Origin: Pseudomonadota bacterium
GTDB taxonomy: Bacteria; Pseudomonadota; Gammaproteobacteria; Burkholderiales; Burkholderiaceae_E
Reading direction: 5' to 3'
Assembly (NCBI GenBank): GCA_023388075.1
Contig: JAEWGX010000126.1
Span: forward strand, 1 to 36,742
Length of the DNA stretch: 36,742 nt
Shown: positions 1-7,680 of the stretch, piece after piece
How positions within the stretch are numbered: position 1 is the first letter of the stretch
How the letters are laid out: the number at the start of each line of letters is the position of its first letter
Position numbers and translations under genes: made by a program
Notes under the pieces: model-generated
What the model was told of the DNA's origin: nothing
What the model saw: only the letters and a program-made list of their open reading frames with translations
Databases searched by the model: none

Positions 1-29
1 GCTCCGGAGACAGGCCGTCGCTGGAGCAC

Positions 30-1490
30 TTGAACTTGACGATCGACGTTTCCCCGTTCGCCGCCCTCGGGCTGGCCGATACCCTGCTGCGCGCCGTGTC
101 CGACGCCGGCTACACCACCCCGACGCCCATCCAGGCCAAGGCGATCCCGGTGGTCCTTACCGGCCGGGATCTGCTCGCGGCGGCCCAGACCGGCACCGGC
201 AAGACGGCCGGCTTCACGCTGCCGATCCTGCAGCGCCTGCTGCAGGCTCCGGCCAAGGCGCGCAAGCCCGGCCAGCCGCGCTGCCTCATTCTCACGCCCA
301 CGCGCGAGCTCACCGCCCAGGTGGCCGAATCCGTGCAGCAGTACGGCAAGTACACGCGCACGCGCTCGCTGGTCATCTTCGGCGGCGTCAACATCAACCC
401 GCAGATCCAGGCGCTTCGCACCCCGCTCGACATCCTGGTGGCCACGCCCGGCCGGCTGCTGGATCACGCCTCGCAGCGCACGGTCGACCTCTCCGCGGTC
501 GAGATCTTCGTGCTCGACGAGGCCGACCGCATGCTGGACATGGGGTTCATTCCGGACATCCGCCGGGTGATCCGGCTGCTGCCGGCGGTGCGCCAGAACC
601 TGCTCTTCTCCGCGACGTTCTCGCCGGAGATCCGGGCGCTCGCGCGCGGCATGCTGCAGGAACCGGACGAGGTCGACGTGGCGCCACGCAACACCGCCTC
701 CGAGCTGGTGGCCCAATCGGTCCACCTGGTGCCGAAGGATCGCAAGCGCGCGCTGCTCTCGTACCTGATCGGCTCGCGGCGCTGGCAGCAGGTGCTGGTC
801 TTCACCAAGACCAAGCACGGCGCCAACCGGCTGGCCGAGCAGCTCGGCAAGGATGGCATCGAGGCCATGGCGATCCACGGCAACAAGAGCCAGGGCGCCC
901 GCACCCGGGCGCTGGCCCGTTTCAAGGACGGCTCCCTGCCCGTGCTGGTGGCCACCGACATCGCGGCCCGCGGCCTGGACATCGACGAGCTGCCTCACGT
1001 CGTGAACTACGAGCTGCCCAACGTCCCTGAAGACTACGTGCACCGCATCGGCCGGACCGGGCGTGCCGGTCGCGAAGGCTCCGCCGTCTCTCTGGTGGAC
1101 CGCGAGGAGGTGAAGCTGCTCGCGGCCATCGAGCGACTGATCAAGCGACGGATCGAGCGGGTCGCGGTGGAAGGCTTCACCGTCGAAGCCTTCACCGGCG
1201 CCAATGCCTCCGATGCCGGCACGCCGGATCGGGACGACCGCTCGCGCGGTGGCGTCCGGGTCTCGGCACGCGGGCCGGACAAGGCCGGCGACCGTACCGA
1301 CGGCCGGCCGCCGCGCCGGCAGCGCGGCGGGCCGCCCGCGCGGGCGCCGCAGGCGAACCATCAGGAGCACGCGCCGCGACCGGTGCGCAGCGAGGCGCCC
1401 CGGCCTGCCCAGCGACACGGCACCCCGACACAGTCGGCGCTGACCGGTGGGGTCGGCGCAACCTGGCGGGGCAACCAGGGCGGCAAGTAA
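30..1490 (+). CDS. rhlE: DEAD-box ATP-dependent RNA helicase, RhlE type
   Basis: ATP-dependent RNA helicase that unwinds RNA duplexes in the cytoplasm; RhlE relatives act in ribosome assembly and RNA turnover. All core motifs are visible: Q motif ending at Gln35 (GYTTPTPIQ), Walker A AQTGTGKT at 52-59, PTRELTAQ, TPGR, DEAD at 163-166 (VLDEADRMLDMGF), SAT at 194-196, ARGLDID and HRIGRTGR at 338-345. After about residue 385 the protein turns into a basic, Gly/Arg/Pro-rich low-complexity tail, typical of proteobacterial RhlE and probably RNA-binding. The start is uncertain: TTG at 30 gives the usual N-terminus length, but no in-frame stop exists between it and the window edge and the Shine-Dalgarno is poor (CTGGAG only 3 bases away). 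The family call is very secure; RhlE rather than another DEAD-box subfamily is an inference from motif spelling and the tail. Confidence 0.93.
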   Translation: MNLTIDVSPFAALGLADTLLRAVSDAGYTTPTPIQAKAIPVVLTGRDLLAAAQTGTGKTAGFTLPILQRLLQAPAKARKPGQPRCLILTPTRELTAQVAESVQQYGKYTRTRSLVIFGGVNINPQIQALRTPLDILVATPGRLLDHASQRTVDLSAVEIFVLDEADRMLDMGFIPDIRRVIRLLPAVRQNLLFSATFSPEIRALARGMLQEPDEVDVAPRNTASELVAQSVHLVPKDRKRALLSYLIGSRRWQQVLVFTKTKHGANRLAEQLGKDGIEAMAIHGNKSQGARTRALARFKDGSLPVLVATDIAARGLDIDELPHVVNYELPNVPEDYVHRIGRTGRAGREGSAVSLVDREEVKLLAAIERLIKRRIERVAVEGFTVEAFTGANASDAGTPDRDDRSRGGVRVSARGPDKAGDRTDGRPPRRQRGGPPARAPQANHQEHAPRPVRSEAPRPAQRHGTPTQSALTGGVGATWRGNQGGK

Positions 1491-2902
1491 TGGCGGCGGT
1501 CGACGCCGCGGCTCGTCGCCAGGCCGGCAGCGCCGGCGACGTGCCGGTCCGCGACGGACTGTCGCCGCCGGCACTCTACTGGGCGATGGCGGTCATCGCC
1601 TGCGGCATCTGCCTGTCGGTCCTCGATTCCACGCTGGTCACCATCGCCCTGCCGACCATCGCGGCCGAGCTGAAGGTGCCGGCGTCCACCTCGGTCTGGG
1701 TGATCAACGCCTACCAGATCGCCATCGTCGTCTCCATCCTGCCGCTCGCCACGCTTGGCGACAAGGTGGGCTATCGCCGCGTCTACCGCACCGGCATGCT
1801 GGTGTTCGTGCTCTCTTCGTTCGGCTGCGCGATGGCGGAATCGGTGACCCAGCTCGGCATCGCCCGGGGCGTGCAGGGGCTTGGCGCGGCCGGCGTCATG
1901 AGCGTGAACGCGGCGCTGGTGCGGCTGATCTATCCGCGGGCGCGCCTCGGGCGCGGCATCGCGCTCAACGCCTTCGTCGTCGCCGCCGCGTCGGCGGCGG
2001 GACCGACCATCGCGGCGGGCATCCTCGCCGTGGCGGACTGGCGCTGGCTCTTTCTCATCAACATCCCGCTTGGCGTGCTGACGCTTGCCGGCGCGATGAA
2101 GTTCCTGCCGGCCAGCGCGAAGTCGGATCAGCCGTTCGACCTGGGCAGCGCGGCCCTGAACGTGCTCACCTTCGGGCTCGTCTTCCTCGGCGTCGACTCG
2201 ATGGGCCACCTGGATTTCAGCGTCTCGACCTTCGTGATGCTGGGCGCGGGGCTGGCGATCGGCACGCTCTTCGTGCGCCGGCAGTTGCGGCTGCCGCTGC
2301 CGCTGCTCCCGGTCGACCTGCTTCGCATCCCGGTGTTCTCGCTCTCCATCGGGACCTCCATCTGCTCGTTCGCCGCGCAGATGATCGCGATGGTGTCGGT
2401 GCCGTTTTTCCTGCAGAAGACGCTCGGCCGCACGGCCGTGGAAACCGGCCTGCTCATGACGCCGTGGCCGCTCGCGCTGATGGTGGTCGCGCCGCTCTCG
2501 GCGCGGCTGCTGGAGCGCTACCCGGCCGGCGCCCTCGGTGGCGTCGGGTTGGGGCTTTTCGCGAGCGGCCTGCTCGCGCTCGCGCTGCTGCCCGCGGATC
2601 CGGCGAACCTGGACGTGGCCTGGCGCATGGCCGTCTGCGGCATCGGCTTCGGCCTCTTCCAGTCGCCGAACAACCACACCATCCTCACCACCGCGCCGAT
2701 CCACCGCAGCGGCGGCGCGAGCGGCATGCTCGGCACCGCCCGCCTCACCGGCCAGACCATCGGCGCGACGATCGCCGCGCTGAGCTTCGCGCTGCTGCCG
2801 GGGCGCCACTGGGTGGCGCTCTGCATCGGCGCGACCCTCGCGGGCATCGGGGCCGTCCTCAGCTCGCTGCGCGTGTCCTACGCCGCCAGGACCCGCGGCT
2901 GA
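1490..2902 (+). CDS. MFS drug/solute exporter, DHA2 (EmrB/QacA) type
   Basis: Inner-membrane proton-coupled exporter of 470 residues with hydrophobic segments along its whole length, consistent with the 14-helix DHA2 subfamily. Helix 1 carries the DHA2 signature LDSTLVTIALPTI; the loop after helix 2 has motif A (GDKVGYRRVYRTG); a motif C-like segment (GPTIAAGI) occurs near residue 165. The ATG overlaps the helicase TAA by one base (TAATG), so it may be read from the same message by re-initiation. The 3' end faces pxpA with only 6 bases between the stops. Substrate unknown; DHA2 members export drugs, dyes or metabolites. No partner membrane-fusion protein lies nearby, so a tripartite EmrAB-like pump is not supported. 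Confidence 0.9.
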   Translation: MAAVDAAARRQAGSAGDVPVRDGLSPPALYWAMAVIACGICLSVLDSTLVTIALPTIAAELKVPASTSVWVINAYQIAIVVSILPLATLGDKVGYRRVYRTGMLVFVLSSFGCAMAESVTQLGIARGVQGLGAAGVMSVNAALVRLIYPRARLGRGIALNAFVVAAASAAGPTIAAGILAVADWRWLFLINIPLGVLTLAGAMKFLPASAKSDQPFDLGSAALNVLTFGLVFLGVDSMGHLDFSVSTFVMLGAGLAIGTLFVRRQLRLPLPLLPVDLLRIPVFSLSIGTSICSFAAQMIAMVSVPFFLQKTLGRTAVETGLLMTPWPLALMVVAPLSARLLERYPAGALGGVGLGLFASGLLALALLPADPANLDVAWRMAVCGIGFGLFQSPNNHTILTTAPIHRSGGASGMLGTARLTGQTIGATIAALSFALLPGRHWVALCIGATLAGIGAVLSSLRVSYAARTRG

Positions 2903-2908
2903 CGGCGG

Positions 2909-3670
2909 TCAGGGCGCCCGCACCGCCACGCCGGCCGCGGCGAGCTCGTCGCGGATGCGGCGAGCGAAGTCCAGCGCGCCGGGCTGGTCGCCGTGGATGC
3001 AGAGGGTGTCCGCCCGGACCTTCACGTCCTCGCCCTGCAGCGAGCGCACGCGGCCTTCGGTGACCATGCGCTTCACCTGCGCGGCCGCGAGCTCCGGATC
3101 CTCGATCATCGCGCCCGGCTTGCCGCGCGGCGAGAGCGACCCGTCGGCCTGGTAGGTGCGATCCCCGAAGACCTCGGACGCGTGCCTGAGCCCGATGCGC
3201 TCGGCGGCGGCGATCAGCTCGCTGCCCGCGAGGCCGAAGAGGATCAGCCCGGGATCGACATCCTTCACCGCGCGCGCTATCGCATCGGCGAGGGTCCCGT
3301 CCCGCGCCGCCATGTTGTAGAGCGCGCCATGGGCCTTCACGTGGTTGAGGCGACCGCCGAGCGCGCTCGCCACGCCGGCGATCGCGCCCACCTGGTAGAC
3401 CACCATGGCATGGGCCTCCGCGGCAGAGACCTGCAGGCTGCGGCGTCCGAACCCGACGAGATCCGGGAAGCCGGGATGCGCGCCCACCTTCACGCCCCTG
3501 TCGAACGCCGCCTTCACCGTCCGCATCATGGTGAGCGGATCGCCGGCGTGGAAGCCGCAGGCGATGTTCGCGGAAGTGACATGCTCGAGGATGGCGAGGT
3601 CGTTGCCCATCTTCCAGGGCCCGAGGCTCTCGCCCATGTCGCAGTTGAGGTCGATGGCCGGTCCGTTCAT
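2909..3670 (-). CDS. pxpA: 5-oxoprolinase subunit A (LamB/YcsF family)
   Basis: Cytoplasmic subunit of the ATP-dependent 5-oxoprolinase PxpABC, which opens 5-oxo-L-proline (pyroglutamate) to glutamate. The 253-residue length is typical for LamB/YcsF proteins. Family signatures visible: IDLNCDMGESLGPW at the N-terminus, IACGFHAGDP near 36-45, VGAHPGFPDL, HVKAHGALYN and the C-terminal LCIHGDQPGA. Last gene of a pxpB-pxpC-pxpA operon; its ATG overlaps the pxpC TGA by four bases (ATGA, 3667-3670), so translation is probably coupled. Function rests on family knowledge plus the intact three-gene context. Confidence 0.95.
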   Translation of the reverse strand: MNGPAIDLNCDMGESLGPWKMGNDLAILEHVTSANIACGFHAGDPLTMMRTVKAAFDRGVKVGAHPGFPDLVGFGRRSLQVSAAEAHAMVVYQVGAIAGVASALGGRLNHVKAHGALYNMAARDGTLADAIARAVKDVDPGLILFGLAGSELIAAAERIGLRHASEVFGDRTYQADGSLSPRGKPGAMIEDPELAAAQVKRMVTEGRVRSLQGEDVKVRADTLCIHGDQPGALDFARRIRDELAAAGVAVRAP

Positions 3671-4671
3671 GCCCTGTCTCGCTCCAATACCTGCCTCACG
3701 TGACTGTACTCGCGTTCGCGCGCCAGGTAGATGCGCTGCGCCTCTTCCAGCGTCAGCAACTGGAAGCGCAGCGCCTGCGGCGCGGCCATCTGGGCGAGCA
3801 GCCGCAGGTCGACGCTCGCGACGCTCGCGATCCGCGGATAGCCGCCGGTGGTCTGCCGGTCGGCCATCAGAATGATCGGCTTGCCGTCGTTGGGCACCTG
3901 CACCGTGCCGAAGGTGACGGCCGCGGATATCAGCTCACGCGGCTCGACGCGCTCCAGCGTCGGCCCCTCCAGTCGATAGCCCATGCGGTCGGACTGGGCG
4001 CCGATGCGCCAGGTGGTCTCCAGCAGAAGGGTCCGCGCGCGGGCGGTGAACTCGCTCCACTGCCGGCCGGCGACGATGCGGATGGTCTGCACCGGCGCGA
4101 TGGCCACCTCGGTGGCGACGATCGGCGTGGGAAGCACGATCATCGAGTCGCCGGACGCTCCCCCGTCGGGACCGGGGCCCGGGCCACCGCGCAGCCGCAG
4201 GACGTCGCCCTTCTCCAGCGCCCTGCCCTCGAAGCCTCCGAAGCCGCCGCGCACATACGTGCTGCGGCTTCCCATCACCGGCGGCACGTCGAAGCCGCCG
4301 CGCACCGACAGGTAGGCTCGCGCGCCCGTCCTGCGCTCGCCGAAGCGCAGTTGCGTACCGGGACGCAGCACGACCGGCCGGCCGATCGGCAAGGTGTGGG
4401 CGCCGTCGCGCCCATCCACCTGGGGCGAGAGGTCGGCGCCGCACACGGCCAGCTCCACCGCCGTGTCCATGCGCAGGGTCGGACCGGTCAACGTGATCTC
4501 GAGGGTCGCCTCGTCCTCCGGATTGCCCACCAGCGCGTTGGCGAACCGGTGCGACCACTCGTCCATCGCGCCGCCGACCACCACTCCGTCGCGCTGGTGG
4601 CCGTAGCGGCCCAGGTCCTGCAGGGCCGTGAGCGCCCCGGGCTTGAGCACGGTGATGCGGCCGGCTTTCAC
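3667..4671 (-). CDS. pxpC: 5-oxoprolinase subunit C (biotin-dependent carboxyltransferase-like)
   Basis: Second structural subunit of 5-oxoprolinase, homologous to allophanate hydrolase subunit 2 / KipA. Translation from GTG at 4671 gives 334 residues, beginning with the family start VLKPGALTALQDLGRYGHQR; the frame is open further upstream, but that part overlaps pxpB and is not family-like. Other conserved segments are GGAMDEWSHRFANALVGN, AYLSVRGGFDVPPVMGSRST and the central TTGGYPRIASV. The GTG shares four bases with the pxpB TGA (GTGA, 4668-4671), and the same arrangement occurs at its 3' end with pxpA. Older annotations call such proteins urea amidolyase-like; the PxpB-PxpC-PxpA context argues for 5-oxoprolinase. 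Confidence 0.93.
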   Translation of the reverse strand: MKAGRITVLKPGALTALQDLGRYGHQRDGVVVGGAMDEWSHRFANALVGNPEDEATLEITLTGPTLRMDTAVELAVCGADLSPQVDGRDGAHTLPIGRPVVLRPGTQLRFGERRTGARAYLSVRGGFDVPPVMGSRSTYVRGGFGGFEGRALEKGDVLRLRGGPGPGPDGGASGDSMIVLPTPIVATEVAIAPVQTIRIVAGRQWSEFTARARTLLLETTWRIGAQSDRMGYRLEGPTLERVEPRELISAAVTFGTVQVPNDGKPIILMADRQTTGGYPRIASVASVDLRLLAQMAAPQALRFQLLTLEEAQRIYLAREREYSHVRQVLERDRA

Positions 4672-5405
4672 GCGTCGGTCCAGGATGCCGCCGCCTTTGC
4701 CTCGGCGTCGAAGTCCGCGGGCGGGATCGGCACGAACCGGATCCGGTCGCCGGCCTGCAGCCGGCACGGCGGCTCGGCCTTGGGGTCGAAGAGGCGCAGT
4801 GGCGTGCGGCCGATCAGGTTCCAGCCGCCAGGTGTCTGCATCGAATAGATCGCCGTCTGGTCCCGCGCGATCGCCACCGTGCCGGCCGGGATGCGGGTGC
4901 GCGGCGTCGGCCTGCGCGGCACCGACAGCGCGGGATCGAGCCCGCCGATGTACGGAAAGCCGGGAGAGAAGCCGAGCATGAACACGACGTGGTCCGAGGC
5001 GACATGGGCGCGGATCACCTCGTCGGCCGTCATGCCGCAGGCCGTGGCCACCTCCTCCAGGTCGGGGCCGTGCGCCCCGCCGTAGCAGACCGGAATGCGC
5101 ACCGCCCGGGTAGGCCCTTCGTCGTCGCCGACGCCTGCCGCGAGCAGTGCCGCGACCCGGGCCTCCAGCTGCTTGAACGGCGATGGCTGCGGCGAGTAGG
5201 CTTCCGGGCGATAGAAGACCGCCACGCTGCAGAAGGCTGGCGCCACGTCGATGACGCCGGGAGGCGGCTGCACCGTCAGCGCGTGCGCGAGCGCCCGCGC
5301 CTGCCGGTTCACCGCCGCATCCACTTTCTGCTCGAACTCGACGACCAGGCAGCGATCCCCCAGCGGCTCGATGCGCCAGAGTCGATGACGGGAGAGGGTC
5401 GACAT
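4668..5405 (-). CDS. pxpB: 5-oxoprolinase subunit B (KipI-like)
   Basis: First gene of the 5-oxoprolinase operon, homologous to allophanate hydrolase subunit 1 / KipI. The 245-residue protein starts with the family-like IEPLGDRCLVVEFEQ and carries the diagnostic central FMLGFSPGFPYIGGLD, followed by PRRPTPRTRIPAGTVAIA and the TPGGWNLIGRTPLRLFDP block that forms the cyclophilin-like core. The ATG at 5405 is the first reasonable start; its Shine-Dalgarno is weak. The upstream 221 bases separate it from the divergent repeat-protein gene and should contain the operon promoter. The complex salvages pyroglutamate formed spontaneously from glutamine or during peptide turnover. Confidence 0.94.
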   Translation of the reverse strand: MSTLSRHRLWRIEPLGDRCLVVEFEQKVDAAVNRQARALAHALTVQPPPGVIDVAPAFCSVAVFYRPEAYSPQPSPFKQLEARVAALLAAGVGDDEGPTRAVRIPVCYGGAHGPDLEEVATACGMTADEVIRAHVASDHVVFMLGFSPGFPYIGGLDPALSVPRRPTPRTRIPAGTVAIARDQTAIYSMQTPGGWNLIGRTPLRLFDPKAEPPCRLQAGDRIRFVPIPPADFDAEAKAAASWTDA

Positions 5406-5532
5406 GGCCGGATCATAACCGCCCGCCCAACGGACGGCTGCCGTCTACGACCTTGGAGAGAGCTGCGGCCCACCTGCATGACCCTGCCCGCTCGCCTCCG
5501 CCGGGAGGACCCGACCGTGGCCACTCATGGCG

Positions 5533-5561
5533 ATGGCAAGCGGCGCCCGCGCCACTAGATT
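5533..5561 (+). promoter_or_regulatory. Possible sigma-70 promoter of the repeat-protein gene
   Basis: ATGGCA at 5533-5538 and TAGATT at 5556-5561 are 17 bases apart, each matching 4 of 6 consensus positions. A transcript would begin near 5568-5571, at the first hairpin of the leader. Weak matches; offered only as the best candidate in the gap. Confidence 0.3.
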
Positions 5562-5570
5562 CTCTCTTGT

Positions 5571-5610
5571 CCGCGACATCCCGTCGCGGGGCGCAAGGGG
5601 CAGAGTCCCC
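5571..5610 (+). promoter_or_regulatory. Structured leader: two adjacent hairpins before the repeat-protein gene
   Basis: A perfect 7-bp inverted repeat, CCGCGAC / GTCGCGG (5571-5577 and 5583-5589, 5-base loop), is followed by a smaller GGGG / CCCC stem (5597-5600 and 5607-5610). The Shine-Dalgarno AGGA begins seven bases later. The position suits an mRNA-stabilising or translation-modulating leader; there is no U-tract, so it is not an obvious terminator. Confidence 0.4.
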
Positions 5611-5626
5611 CCAACCAGGAAGCATC

Positions 5627-6049
5627 ATGAACTTTCATATCCGCAATCTCCTCCTTGCCGCCGGCGTGGCGGCATCCTTCGCCACGGTGAGTGTCGGCGT
5701 CTATGCCGTCGCGGCCACCCAGGCCGGAACGGGTCACTTCAGCGAGAAGCTGTCGCTCCAGGCCGACGAGGGCGTCCCCCAGAACCTGGTCACGGCCATG
5801 AAGTCGGACGAAGGCGTGCCCCAGAACCTGGTGACGTCCCTGAAATCCGATGAAGGCGTGCCCCAGAACCTGGTGACGTCCCTGAAATCCGATGAGGGCG
5901 TGCCCCAGAACCTGGTGACGTCCCTGAAATCGGATGAGGGCGTGCCCCAGAATCTGGTGACGTCCCTGAAATCGGACGAGGGCGTGCCCCAGAACCTGGT
6001 GGCGCTGAAAGCCGACGAAGGAGTTCCCCAAAACCTGGTTACCGGCTGA
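5627..6049 (+). CDS. Exported tandem-repeat protein of unknown function
   Basis: I do not recognise this 140-residue protein. Residues 1-33 look like a signal peptide: short basic start, then a hydrophobic run (LLLAAGVAASFATVSVGVYA) with possible cleavage around AVA-AT, so export through the inner membrane is likely. From residue 46 to the end it consists of seven copies of (A/S)DEGVPQNLV, most followed by TSLK, giving a 14-residue period. The start ATG at 5627 has a good Shine-Dalgarno AGGA (5617-5620) six bases away; the frame is open upstream but that part has no signal peptide or ribosome site. The mature part is short, acidic-polar and nearly all repeat, with no Cys. It is a single gene between the divergent pxp operon and the convergent rlpA gene. 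The antisense frame is also open through the repeats; see findings for why this strand is preferred. Confidence 0.75.
   Translation: MNFHIRNLLLAAGVAASFATVSVGVYAVAATQAGTGHFSEKLSLQADEGVPQNLVTAMKSDEGVPQNLVTSLKSDEGVPQNLVTSLKSDEGVPQNLVTSLKSDEGVPQNLVTSLKSDEGVPQNLVALKADEGVPQNLVTG
5762..6046 (+). repeat. Seven tandem 36-42-base coding repeats
   Basis: Units begin at 5762, 5804, 5846, 5888, 5930, 5972 and 6011. Copies 1-5 are 42 bases, copy 6 is 39 (one codon lost in the linker) and copy 7 is 36 before the stop. Within the nine core codons for DEGVPQNLV, seven vary in spelling between copies, always synonymously. Copy 7 is the most diverged in spelling (gga, gtt, caa, gtt) yet keeps the same core. 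Confidence 0.95.
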
Positions 6050-6093
6050 CCCGCGCCGCCATGGACCGGAAAGCGTCCAGCGACGCAGCCGGA

Positions 6094-6116
6094 GGGGGGT
6101 GCAGCGCGCACCCCCC
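6094..6116. terminator. Bidirectional hairpin between convergent genes
   Basis: A perfect 9-bp stem, GGGGGGTGC / GCACCCCCC (6094-6102 and 6108-6116) with a 5-base loop, lies in the 84-base gap between the convergent repeat-protein gene and rlpA. No T-run follows on either strand, so it is a possible terminator or RNA 3'-end stabiliser rather than a textbook intrinsic terminator. Confidence 0.55.
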
Positions 6117-6133
6117 GCAACGCGCCGGACGGG

Positions 6134-6931
6134 CTACTTGCCGACGTCTGCCAGCGGCGCGGGCGTCTCGGTGCCGGCAGGCTCCGGCACGATCAGGTTG
6201 ATCTCCACCGCGGCGAGGCCGCCCTTGACCATCCCCAGGTGACGCGCGGCGGCGTGCGACAGGTCGATGATGCGACCGTGGGCGAAGGGCCCCCGATCGT
6301 TGACCCGCACGATGACGCTGGTGCCGTTCTTCAGGTTGGTCACCTTCACGTACGACGGCAGCGGCAGTGTCGGATGCGCAGCCGACATCGAGTGCATGTC
6401 GTAGCGCTCCCCGATCGCCGTCTTCCGCCCATGGAACGGCCTGCCGTACCAGGATGCGATGCCCCGCTCGGTGAACTGCGTGAGCTCGGTCATCGGGCGG
6501 TACTTGCGGCCGCGCAACCGATACGGCCGATTGGCGAAGTGGGCGAGCGGCTCGGCCTTGGGCTTGGGCCCGGCGATCGGCTCGCTGTCCTGCAACTCGC
6601 CCGCGGCGGCGCCCTCGATCAGCGCCTGGAGCGCCGGGTCGGGCTGCCCCATGGTGCCCTGCGGCGGCTGGGGATCCGCGGTCACGGCGACCGGTTGCTT
6701 GGCGCGCCGGGCGTGCAGCCGCTGGCGAGGGCGCTGGGCCGGCACGACCTGCGCCGGTACGGGTTCGGGTTCCTCGATCGCCGGTGAGCTCACCGGGGCC
6801 GTCGGCGCGGCAGAGTCCGAGTCCGGATCGCCCGGGTCGTTGATGGTGGAGCAGGAGGCCAGTGCCAGCACCGCCGCACCCGCGGCGACCAGGAACCGGG
6901 GACGGCAGCGAACGGATGCAAGCGTGTTCAT
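6134..6931 (-). CDS. rlpA: RlpA-type septal-ring lytic transglycosylase lipoprotein
   Basis: Cell-envelope lipoprotein; RlpA proteins cleave stem-peptide-free ('naked') glycan strands at the division septum. The ATG at 6931 gives 265 residues opening with a lipoprotein signal peptide and lipobox LASC (Cys27). A Pro-rich linker, about residues 40-130, leads to the double-psi beta-barrel domain (about 157-246): GIASWYG, GERYDMHSMSAAHPTLP, VIVRVNDRGPF and IIDLSHAAA. Glu175, Asp178 and His186 have the E-x2-D-x7-H spacing of the residues needed for activity in Pseudomonas RlpA. The protein ends about 20 residues after this domain, so the SPOR septum-targeting domain of many RlpAs is absent. An open frame continues upstream but lacks a signal peptide. 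Confidence 0.9.
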   Translation of the reverse strand: MNTLASVRCRPRFLVAAGAAVLALASCSTINDPGDPDSDSAAPTAPVSSPAIEEPEPVPAQVVPAQRPRQRLHARRAKQPVAVTADPQPPQGTMGQPDPALQALIEGAAAGELQDSEPIAGPKPKAEPLAHFANRPYRLRGRKYRPMTELTQFTERGIASWYGRPFHGRKTAIGERYDMHSMSAAHPTLPLPSYVKVTNLKNGTSVIVRVNDRGPFAHGRIIDLSHAAARHLGMVKGGLAAVEINLIVPEPAGTETPAPLADVGK

Positions 6932-7103
6932 GCCTGCATTGCAGCCGTCCCCCGTGACATAAACCACACGGACCGGCGCCGGCGGCGGTTTGCGCCGGAC
7001 GGGCGGCAGGTTGCGCGGCCGATGAACGGGCAGCGGGCCCCGCCGGGCTGCCTGAAGCGACCGGTGCGCGGGCCCTTCGACAGCTGCCCGGGGCCTTGCC
7101 GCC

Positions 7104-7643
7104 CTACTTGCCCCGCTTCGTGCCGGCCTTGACCGCCCCGGAGAGATTCGCATCGATCATCTCGAGCACCTGGCGGGTGGCCGCGGTGACCTGCTCGTAG
7201 GCGGCGTTCGCCGTCACCACGCTCTGGCGCAGCGCATTGATCGCGCCCTCCGATCCGGGTGGCGCGCTCTTGGCCAGCGTCTCCACGGAGTCCAGGAGCT
7301 GCTGCTGGCTTGCCGACATCTGCCGCTCGATCAGCGCGCTCACCTCGCTGGTGGTGGCCGAGGAGATGTCGTAGACCTGCTTCACGTAGGCCGCCGCCTT
7401 GCTCGTATCCGGCTTGCTGTACTGGGTGAACAGATCCGTCAGCAGGTCATTGAGCGCCTTGACGTCCTTGGTGGCGAGCAGTGCCTTGAGCTGGGCGTTG
7501 GACTCCTCCAGCCCGGCGCGGGCCGCCTGCACGTTGAGCTCCAGCAGCTTGCGGGCGCCGTCGAAGGCGGTGGTCGCCACCGTGTTGGAGGTCTTGAAGG
7601 CTTCCGCCTGGGCCTTCATCAGGTCGTCGATCGAGGGAAACAT
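7104..7643 (-). CDS. phaP: Phasin family protein (PHA granule surface)
   Basis: Small amphipathic protein that coats polyhydroxyalkanoate granules and limits their coalescence. The 179 residues are almost entirely predicted helix, start with the family-like MFPSIDDLMKAQAEAFKTSN, contain GARKLLELNVQAARAGLEES and end in a basic tail (KAGTKRGK), the pattern of the Phasin_2 / TIGR01841 family. The ATG at 7643 has Shine-Dalgarno GGGAG seven bases upstream; the longer open frame is not family-like. PhaM is encoded 2.7 kb away on the other strand, which supports a PHA role. The gap upstream contains two dyads, annotated separately. Confidence 0.92.
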   Translation of the reverse strand: MFPSIDDLMKAQAEAFKTSNTVATTAFDGARKLLELNVQAARAGLEESNAQLKALLATKDVKALNDLLTDLFTQYSKPDTSKAAAYVKQVYDISSATTSEVSALIERQMSASQQQLLDSVETLAKSAPPGSEGAINALRQSVVTANAAYEQVTAATRQVLEMIDANLSGAVKAGTKRGK

Positions 7644-7680
7644 GGCATCACTCCCGTGGTTGGTCGAGCCCCGACTATTC

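Noticed and set aside
1361..2809. A 482-codon minus-strand frame over the MFS gene
   Set aside because: Rich in Arg, His, Asp and Gln with no motif; the opposite strand carries an unmistakable DHA2 transporter.
5762..6046. CRISPR array
   Set aside because: The repeats are contiguous with no unique spacers, are codon-periodic and lie inside a reading frame with a signal peptide.
5734..6120. Minus-strand frame with TRFWGTPSSDF repeats as the real gene
   Set aside because: No signal peptide or good ribosome site, and it includes the intergenic hairpin. Its linkers change radically between copies while the sense linkers change mildly. Kept as a finding because core-codon variation does not exclude it.
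7020..7103. Terminator downstream of phaP
   Set aside because: Only a weak GGCCC / GGGCC pairing with a long loop and no T-run; not convincing enough to annotate.
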